Origin: Trichodelitschia bisporula
Taxonomy: Eukaryota > Ascomycota > Dothideomycetes > Phaeotrichales > Phaeotrichaceae
Assembly (NCBI GenBank): GCA_010356995.1
Contig: ML996690.1
Location: 499,420-563,419 of the forward strand
DNA length: 64,000 nucleotides
Reading direction: 5' to 3'
Part shown: piece after piece, positions 56,271 through 64,000 of the stretch
How the letters are laid out: every line of letters starts with the position of its first letter
Position numbering within the stretch: position 1 is the first letter of the stretch
Notes under the pieces: model-generated
What the model was told of the DNA's origin: nothing
Databases searched by the model: none
Seen by the model: the letters and a program-made list of their open reading frames with translations, nothing else
Made by a program: the position numbers and the translations under genes

Positions 56271-56450
56271 AATGGAGCCGCATAAGCTCGAGAGATCGAT
56301 GGGACCATGAATTCACTGCTGCTGAGTCCCGAAAAGCTCTATTCAATTACGAGTGGTGTCAACGGAGCTGCATGAGCTCGAAAAATCCAGGACGTCATGG
56401 ATTCGCCCACTCCTGACTCTCGAAAAGCTCGATTCAATAACGAAGGAGAT
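56271..56450 (+). repeat. Degenerate two-copy tandem duplication, unit about 90 bp
   Basis: Copy 1 starts AATGGAGCCGCATAAGCTCG (56271) and copy 2 AACGGAGCTGCATGAGCTCG (56361). Both end with GAAAAGCTC-ATTCAATAACGA-like sequence. The offset is 90 then 91 nt, and many differences are transitions. Copy 2 is open in one frame (TELHELEKSRTSWIRPLL) while the same frame of copy 1 has stops, suggesting an old coding repeat. Confidence 0.6.
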
Positions 56451-58714
56451 GAAGTTGGCTGCATATGTGCAACCACGCCGTATCATGAATCCACAGAAGC
56501 CTTCCCCCCGCCCCAGGACAGCGGAATTCTCCATCCACCGGACCATCCCCCGGTTTCAGGCACCCGAAAAAAGCTTGACGACGCGCCATCAGCTGAGGTG
56601 GAACAGGAGAAGCCGGCAAACAAAGTTAGCAATACGATACCGGTGGGAGAGCCGCGCGGGCACGCCACACGCCACGACCTGCAGCCGAATGGCGTAGAGC
56701 CGCCCACGGCGGTGGGGTGGCCTTGGCTGAAAAGCTTAGAGTTGTTGCTTCTGTGAGTGTAGACGCCTCCGTTAGAAACCATTTCTACCATACCGTAGTA
56801 TTAGTGCAGCAAGCTTTCGGGTGTGCCATCGGCTGCGTGGACATCCGATGATGGGGGATTTGCGGAAGCTATGCGGTCGTGGTAATGGTGGAGGTCTTGT
56901 TCTAGGCCTGAGAGGGCGACCGCGTGAGATGATCGGCGGAGCTTGACGCGAGCAATAAGCCGCAGAGAACGATAGGTTGGCATCGCGATCTTAATGGCCG
57001 TAATTGCGATCAACGGTTGGCAAAGCCACAGCTGAAAGCCTTATGAGGGCAATGGTATGGTACGAGAGAGGATGAAAGCGAGATGCCAATAGAAACGCCT
57101 TTTCCTGGTGTCACACGAACTGTCGACTCACGTCTAACATACTTCATTTTACCGCTCGAATGTGCATGTTCGAGGGGATGAAAGAGAGGACCTATTCAAC
57201 GGAACTGACAATGCAGTGGCGGATGATTCAGACTTCTGAAACACCATGCAGTTGGATGCCCGACGGGGTGAAAGAGGAGAAGGTGAGCAATGTAAGACAT
57301 AACTCAGGAGAGTCCCCCAGCGTCAAGAGGCTGGCCGGGACGGGGAGTTGAGCCGATGTTGTTCCCGAAAACAACCATCACGCGAGCAATTGAGGTGAAA
57401 TTGATATTTTGCTCACTTCTTTTCTCAGCACAGCGACGGTAATTGGGTAACTGTTCCTAACAGGTGGTTAAGGAGATGGGGGAGGCGGCGGACGTTGAGC
57501 CGGTGGGAGACGCCCATACGACGCCTTTCCCTGCCCGGATCGGATTAACCTCCTTTTTGCGAGGGGCACTGACCAGTCCCATCGGTCTCAGCTCTCACCT
57601 TCTCACAACTTTACATCCCCAACATTGTCTGAGGCTTGCAGCCTCCACGCCACAACTACGCAAGCATTTTACCGCCGCTTACCGCAGTGGAGAGCAAGCA
57701 GCACCGAGCAAGCGCCGAGTGTCAGCAAGCTTTACTAACGAAGTGGCAGTCTGACATGATTTATGCCGCAGAAGCGCTCTTCCGGTATGCCGTCTTTGGA
57801 TTGGACAAGGACATGTCAATACCGTACGACTCGCACCTTCCCTCGGCCAAGCATCACCGGAATTATACAACGGAAAGGCTTGTCATCTGAGTAGGAAATG
57901 GCCATCACGGATAGGGCTTCCAGTATCTCGCGTAACAAGCTCCGGCCACGCGATTGTACAAGACCATTGGGTCTGAATATCGTTACTAAGTGCGCAGACT
58001 ACGGATTAAGAGGAACTATTTCCATTGGCGGCATGCTAAATGCCATTACTGGCCTACTAAATCACTAGCGTAGATGACGGCTACCCACACGCGTCATGGA
58101 CCCCAAGTGGAGACGGGGTCAAGCATTGAGGGTTGCGGGATTATCCGTTAAGTCTCCTTTGCAAGTTCCGGTCCTCAGGGCCAAAGAGGTCCTGGAGAGA
58201 GAGAAGAAGAATGAGATGACGGGGAAAGCCATGGAAGAATGAAGCCTCTTCTCAGTTAGATCAAGCCCACTTGCCGGTGGCTGTCTGTCGGCGTCAACAG
58301 GGGCAGCGGGAGGTCCCATGGGGGCCTGGACGGGAAGGCTTTTTGAGGAGTCGAGGCGCCGAACGGTCAAGCTTTTCGAAGTGCGGTTGGACACGGCCTG
58401 TGCCTGACGCTTGACTCAATACAGCCTTCGCGAGGCTGTCGGTCCATTCAGCGATGGTCCCGACATGCCCGCAGCATTTCCCAGTCCGGTCTTCTACTCC
58501 ACTCTCCTCGCCTTTCCCTTCAAGAGGCGGAGTGGGACCTGCACATGCTCAGCCCCCACAGATATTGGGGTCATGGCGGATGGACTACAGAGACGAGACA
58601 CATCGTAACCCGCGACTATGGCTGGCTCCACACTGGCTCGCGGTCCGCCGTACGGAGGGACCGTCCTCCGCAAAAGGCAATGGAGTAGCTCCTGAGGCTG
58701 CTGTCGATCTTCGA

Positions 58715-58719
58715 TATAA
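58715..58719 (+). promoter_or_regulatory. TATA-like element of the laccase gene
   Basis: GATATAAG sits 106 bp upstream of the laccase ATG, a plausible distance for a fungal TATA box and leader. No experimental support is visible. Confidence 0.4.
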
Positions 58720-58824
58720 GCTGGATCCCTCCGCCCATCTTTCCTATCTCCAAACCAGTACAGTCATTCGTTCTTCACTTTCTCTTTCCATTGCGGCTAT
58801 TTTTGTTTAGGGCATCAGTTCAAG

Positions 58825-61236
58825 ATGGCCCCCTCCACTCGTTTCGCAGCCGCGATATCCGCTCTTTCCGCACTTGCTTTTGCTCAGTCCTATGATGCGC
58901 CGGTATGCGCAGGCACCACCACCGTCTACACAACTGTTACCGTCCCGTACGGCAGCAGCGGTGCTGCTCCCACTTCCGCTTCCTACACTAATCCCGACTA
59001 TGCCATTCCCAACCTCGACGACTACAAGAAGCAGAACCCCCACATCGACTTCCCCACGTACTCGGACAAGAACCCGAACCCCAACGGGCCGTACTACAAC
59101 CCGAACGACTACCAGCCCCCTCTGGCTGTCTGGCCCGGCAAGCCCACTTCACCCGCCCAGAAGCCGGCACCCCGCCCCTCGGCTCCCTACACCTATGGCG
59201 GCCCCTCCAGCTCTGGGTACATCGCTCCGGCCTGGATTCCCAAGAACGGCGGGTACTCCCTGAAGCCGGCCCTGGACCAGAAGCTTACCAACGGTAACTC
59301 CTACTGGGGTACGCTGCAGTGCCCGGTCCTCGGCAACACGGCCGACGAACACCCGCCGCTGCCTCCTCGCGGCGGCTCGGGCTCCGCTTCCTACGGCTCT
59401 GGCTCGGCCTCAAGCGGTGGCTTCAAGCCCAGCAGCGGTGCCGGCTTCAGCGTCAGCGGCTTCAAGCCGAGCGGCACCAAGGGCCCGTCGGGCTTCAGCA
59501 CCCAGGTCATCCCCAGCCGGACGGCGTCCTCGTTCCCCACCATCACTCTGCCCTCGACCAGCGGCAACAACAGCAGCACGAACGGCACTTCCTCGGCTTG
59601 CGGCCCGATTCCCGACACCGGCGCCACGCGGACGTACAACTTCCACGTCTCGAAGGAGACGGTTGCTCCCGATGGTGTGGTTAAGAACGGGCTTGTGGTC
59701 AATGGCCAGTTCCCCGGCCCGCTGATCGAGGCGAACTGGGGCGACTGGATCGAGGTCATTGTCACCAACGACATGTCCGATGAGGGTACCTCGCTTCACT
59801 GGCATGGTCTCCTTCAGAAGGACACGCCTTGGTTCGATGGTGTCCCGTCTGTCTCCCAGTGCCCGATTGCGCCGGGTGACACGCTCGTCTACAAGTTCCG
59901 CGCCGACGTCTTCGGTTCTTCGTGGTACCACTCGCATTACAGCGCGCAGTACGCTGGCGGTGCTCTGGGCCCGATTGTCATCCACGGACCCAAGACTCAG
60001 GACTACGACGTCGATCTCGGCCCAGTCATGGTTTCGGATTGGTATCACGATGATTACTTCACGCTGGTCAACCGCACCATGAACGGCATCATTTCCTTCT
60101 CGAACAACATCCTGATCAACGGCAAGATGAACTACCCGTGCCAGAACACCACCTTCGCCTGCACGCCCAACGCCGGTGTCTCCAAATTCTCCTTCACGTC
60201 CGGCAAGAAGCACCTCCTGCGCATCATCAACACCTCCGCCGAGGCCATGATCAAGTTCAGCATTGACGGCCACACCATGAAGGTCGTCGCCAACGACTTC
60301 GTCCCCATCCAGCCGTATGACACCAACGTCGTCACCGTCGGCGTCGGCCAGCGCTCTGACGTCATCGTTGAGGCCACCGGTGCGTCCACCGACCTCGTCT
60401 GGATGCGTGCCGATGCCACCGGATGCGCTTTCACTGATGGCGTCTCACCCCAGGGTGTCGCGGGCGTGTACTACGAGTCCGCGAATGAGGACGATGTCCC
60501 CTCCAGCACGTCGAGCGTCGCTGCCTCCGCCCTCACCGACTGCGGCAACGACCCGCTGTCGCAGACGCAGCCGTTCTGCCCGCAGACCGCGCTTGACAGC
60601 AACCCCACGGTGCAGAACATCGACATCACGTTCGGCAACAACGGGACCAATTTCGTGTGGTTCATGAACAACCAGTCCTTCCACGGCGATTACAACGCGC
60701 CGGTGCTGCAGCAGGCGAACGAGGGCAACCTGACCTTCCCTGCTGAGTGGTACGTTCCTTCCCTCCCCAACCCCTGACAGAAAAAAAAGTCCGCTAACAT
60801 AAGCAGGAACGTGTTCAACTTCGCCTCCGCGGGCTCCGTGCGCCTAATCCTCAAGTCCTTCTTCACCGCCGGCGCCCACCCAATGCATCTCCACGGCCAC
60901 AACTTCCACGTGCTGGACGAAGGCTTCGGCGACTGGGACGGCGTGATCACCAACCCGTCGAACCCGCAGACGCGCGACGTGCAGCTCCTGCGCCCGGCGC
61001 AGGACGCCAACACGCCCAGCTACATCGTGATGCAGTGGACGCAGGATAACCCCGGTGTGTGGCCGATGCACTGCCACATCGCGTGGCACGTCAGCGGTGG
61101 CTTGTACATCAATGTCCTGGAGCGCCCGGATGATATCCAGAAAATGACGATTGATCATTCGGTGGCGGATACTTGCCAGAAGTGGGATGCTTGGAGCGCG
61201 GCGAATGTGGTTGATCAGATCGATTCGGGTTTGTAA
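58825..61236 (+). CDS. Secreted laccase (multicopper oxidase) with long N-terminal extension
   Basis: Two exons (58825-60749, 60807-61236) give 784 residues, well above the ~560-620 usual for ascomycete laccases. Laccases oxidise phenols with reduction of O2 to water. A signal peptide (MAPSTRFAAAISALSALAFA) is followed by about 245 residues of Pro/Ser/Gly/Tyr-rich sequence starting TTTVYTTVTV, a motif seen in fungal wall proteins. The oxidase begins near CGPIPDTGATRTYNFHVS. Copper ligands are complete: HWHG (325-328), HSH (369-371), HPMHLHGH (666-673) and HCHIAWH (730-736). The axial position of the T1 copper is Leu741. The C-terminus DQIDSGL resembles the conserved DSGL-type plug of ascomycete laccases. 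Confidence 0.93.
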
Positions 61237-61879
61237 ATGTGTGCGTGTTGGATTGGATTGGGAGTTCTTGTAAATGGGTTATAGGCTTGTATTATCGGGA
61301 TTTTTTTGTATAATGGTAGCGTAATTAGAACCTGAAGCAGGTATGGGATGCGGTTTGTTTCTACGCTTGTGCTTTGGTTGTGACACTGAAGCTAGCCTGT
61401 TCATTCGCGATGTGTACAGCGGTTCTGGGAGACAAGCAACGCCTTTCTCGGTGATAGGGATAGGGCGATGGGCAAAGTACGATTGCGACTTTCGGAGCTC
61501 TGACAATGCCCTTTTGCGGGATCTGACGCAGCTTCTGGAATCCTATAAGCGGCTGTCACTGCAAAAAGCCAACTTGCCCGTATAAAGCATGTTCCTCAGG
61601 CGTGTCCTACATGTCACAGCGGTGAGCCTGATGTAGACACAAGGAGCATTGTTATGTCAGGAAGGAACAGGTTGAACATGACGTGATGTGCTCATAGCTA
61701 AAGGAAGGGGCATCGGAGGGCATAGTGTATTTATTCTTGAGTCTTTGACTCTCTTCCGCTCTCCGTTTTACCTCCATCTCCACTCACTTTTCACGGTTGC
61801 CTTTGCACGTGTTAAAGCTCTTGCTCCCATCAAAGCCCCATCCGGAGTAAGCAAAGCCCAGGAAAACACTAGGTTCATC
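61237..61879. other. Spacer between laccase and the broken NACHT gene
   Basis: About 640 bp, convergent. No gene is seen; probably the laccase 3' flank plus the 3' flank of the NACHT gene. Confidence 0.5.
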
Positions 61880-64000
61880 TTACCCAAAAATGCAAGATGG
61901 TGGCGTCGTTGGGAAAAGCTGTGTAATATCCTCCCCGCTTTCGAAGCCCCGTTCCTCTTGAAGCTGTCGTCCTCCATAGAACACCAAACTGTCTTCTGAT
62001 GTTTCTTGGAATGTGAAGCCGTTGCGTAAGTCTAGGGCGTTTTTTAACATGCATGGGAAGGCAGATGAGGAATCGTCCATTCCGGCCTCACTCCAAAGAC
62101 GACGCAGGGTGTATGCTTCTTTGTCGGAATCGTTGAATATTAGTTGATTGTGGAAGTTCTTGTAGTCTTCCGCCAATGGCGGAAATACAGTGAATAGCTT
62201 GATTTCTGCCAGCAATGTCTGCGATATGGCCTCGCTGGTATCGAATCCCTCGCAAGCCTCCGCCATTGTCAAGCGGACCTCGCGCCGCTTTAAGAAATAA
62301 AATGCGGAACGATGACGAAAGGAGATGTTCTCCCTGCCAGTGACTAGTGAGCTGTAAGAGTCGAGTGAGCCCTCACAGTGGTTTGCCTCAACAGAGTCGC
62401 TTTCAGCGGCAGAGCTAGGGATGCGTGTTTCGAGAAGACCTCTACATTAGCCGTTGAGCCGAACTCGTCCCCACGCCAACCTCGCCGCATAATCGATCGT
62501 CTTAACGAGATGATCGACTTTCATCATCAGGCTCCGCTCAGACTTGTAGTCCTTGAGAAGGGTGTACCTGAAGAGTGACGGGTGGGAGGAACATGCTCTT
62601 TTGCATCAAGAGCATCACGGAAAAGGTTTGGTACGCCGAAAAACGGTCGGCTGGGTCGAGGGAGTCGAGAAGATATTGGTACAACGGCTCGATTTCCTTC
62701 GATATTGCGTCCAACTTGCGAAACAAGTCCGAGAGCGCATCGTGATTCTCAATCCCAGCTCGCAGTGCCTTGACAGCCAAAACCCAGAGGAAAATTGCCT
62801 CCGCGCTCCGTGACAGCGGTGACAAGCGAACCCCTTTCCACTTCGGTGAGCCTGACATTCTTCGAAGTACTGAAGCTTGAGAACCGAGCGGAGACAAAAT
62901 TTGAGATATCCCCGCGCGTGAAATCCTGCAGCCGGAGGCGCTTCTTAGCATCAAAGGCGTTGCGGAAGACATTGTAATCCCTGCTCGACACGCATAACTT
63001 GACGTGATCTGGAGCGGCCTCAGTCCAGCTGTGGACTAGATTTACCATATCAAAGTAGTCTTCGCGGTGAGTTTCTTCGAATTCGTCGAGGCCGTCAATG
63101 AAAAAGCAGAAGCACCGGTCCTGGTATAGCTCCTTGACCTTGATGAGCTTGTCGAGGGCGTTGCGCATGCTCAACCTTGTAAGCGGCATATTCAACGCGA
63201 AAATGTTATCCGACCGTGAATTCGCCAGTGCAGACTTCTCTACCAGCTCTTTTGCCGTATTCCACTCTTCTGGAAAAACATGCGGTATGACTTCCGGGCA
63301 CTTCTTGAGGACTTCATGAAGCAGTGAGCGAACTAAGCCGTTAAGAAACCTTTGAAGATCCGTGCCTGCTCGCTAGAAGAAGAAACTAGCGAGAATGAGT
63401 TATTTGTCTCCAGACCAGGCTGTGAGTTGCTGCTCAGTGCGCGGATGGTCATATAGAAAGCGGAGAAGTGTCGACTTTCCGCAACACAGCTTGCCTGTTA
63501 TGTGGAAAATGCCCGTCTCAGACTTCAGCCAGTGCACAAATGAGACGCCATTTGTCATCTCTCTAAGTTCAGGACCCTGGGCGTCATCGAATATCCATTC
63601 GAACGTCTTTGCGTGCGCAGGATCAATCCTTTCCATTCGTGCGTGAATATCGCCAAAGTAGAGCTGGCCCAGGACCAGTTGCTTTGCAGCATCGCTTAGT
63701 GCATTTTCAGGGATCTCAAGGAGTTCCCGAAGCTAGACCTCGGACACATTATCAGGGGCTGCATCGCCAATCCGAAACCTGAAATCGTTCCAAGAATCAT
63801 GAAACCTGATAAGGTCGACCTCTCGGGGTTCGTTGGCCACCAAAATAAGAGCATCAAGCCGCTCTCTCAGCATGCGTCTCGTATATTTGTCAGTTATCAG
63901 GCCGTCATGTGCGAAAGGTTAGTACCTGTCCAGTGTATCCAGCTGCGCAGTGAGTTGGCGCCGACATATCTCCAGTCTGTTCAGCAGGGCCGTCTTTTTT
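61880..64000 (-). pseudogene. Broken NACHT-type P-loop NTPase gene (NLR-like), 5' end outside the window
   Basis: Read right to left, the parts come in the order of a fungal NACHT protein. First is a coiled-coil N-terminal region (KTALLNRLEICRRQLTAQL) with a likely 48-bp intron at 63925-63878. Then come the Walker A loop HITGKLCCGKSTLLRF and, after a linker, Walker B CFFIDGLDEFEE and KLCVSSRDYNVF (sensor region). A helical C-terminal domain ends at a TAG/TGA region near 61880. The frame is interrupted by at least four stops, near 63734, 63401, 63374 and 62448, and by at least three frame changes, near 63270, 62795 and 62560. The stops sit where CAA, CAG or TGG codons would fit, as C-to-T (RIP-like) mutation gives. 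Such genes act in non-self recognition; this copy should be inactive. Confidence 0.8.

Larger units (their letters stand above)
55859..58824. other. 3.0 kb gene-poor region upstream of the laccase
   Basis: No supported gene. A degenerate ~90-bp tandem duplication lies at 56271-56450. Open frames (up to 119 codons at 56397-56756) have no recognised motif. The right end holds the laccase promoter with a TATA-like element. Confidence 0.5.

Noticed and set aside
1-64000. CRISPR array, bacterial operon or biosynthetic cluster
   Set aside because: The spliced genes are eukaryotic, no regularly spaced repeats exist, and no synthase gene accompanies the laccase or the hydrolases.

Overview
This window looks like nuclear DNA of a filamentous ascomycete (Pezizomycotina). 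The genes carry short introns (44-72 bp) with GTRNGT-like donors and CAG/TAG acceptors. Several families are typical of these fungi: a Pth11-like rhodopsin-domain protein, an ascomycete laccase, NACHT/WD40 NLR-type genes, an Opi1 regulator and Cyk3. 5S rRNA genes are dispersed among protein genes, and the right-edge NACHT gene carries RIP-like C-to-T stop codons. I cannot name the class or species from sequence alone.

Layout. 1-267: C-terminal tail of a WD40 protein. 268-2447: decayed DNA with one good 5S rRNA gene and one decayed copy. 2.4-7.2 kb: OPI1 (-) and a peroxisomal enoyl-CoA isomerase (+), divergent around a 2.1 kb spacer with an (ATC)n microsatellite. 8.2-17.0 kb: the cytokinesis protein CYK3 (+) converges on cysteinyl-tRNA synthetase (-), which shares a 270 bp divergent promoter with the tRNA m1A58 methyltransferase TRM61 (+). 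17.4-18.6 kb: a secreted alpha/beta hydrolase (-). 18.6-21.9 kb: gene-poor. 21.9-32.2 kb: a dense block of rhodopsin-domain membrane protein, NBS1, mitochondrial uS8m, a conserved proline/glutamine-rich protein, APC11 and a mercaptopyruvate/thiosulfate sulfurtransferase. 32.2-45.5 kb: a gene desert holding only one confident gene, a G1 cyclin (-). 45.5-55.9 kb: a membrane-anchored alpha/beta hydrolase, a PAP2 lipid phosphatase, MIC60, tRNA-Thr(CGU) with a 10-nt intron, the UvrD-type helicase SRS2 and tRNA-Val(UAC). 55.9-58.8 kb: gene-poor, with a degenerate ~90-bp tandem duplication. 58.8-61.2 kb: a laccase with an unusually long N-terminal extension. 61.9-64.0 kb: a broken NACHT NTPase gene running off the right edge.

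Most genes are unlinked housekeeping functions. There is no secondary-metabolite cluster, CRISPR array or clear intact transposon. Recurring themes are genome stability and cell cycle (NBS1, SRS2, APC11, G1 cyclin, CYK3), mitochondria (uS8m, MIC60, the CysRS leader, sulfurtransferase), tRNA/5S function (CysRS, TRM61, two tRNAs, 5S), and NLR-type genes at both edges. I see no obvious wholly new system. The most notable items are the RIP-like decay of the NACHT gene, the laccase extension, the ~13 kb desert around the cyclin, several introns of length 3n without stops, and a GC-AG intron in the isomerase gene. Exon joins were made by eye from splice signals and reading frame, and every family assignment is by motif recognition without a database search.
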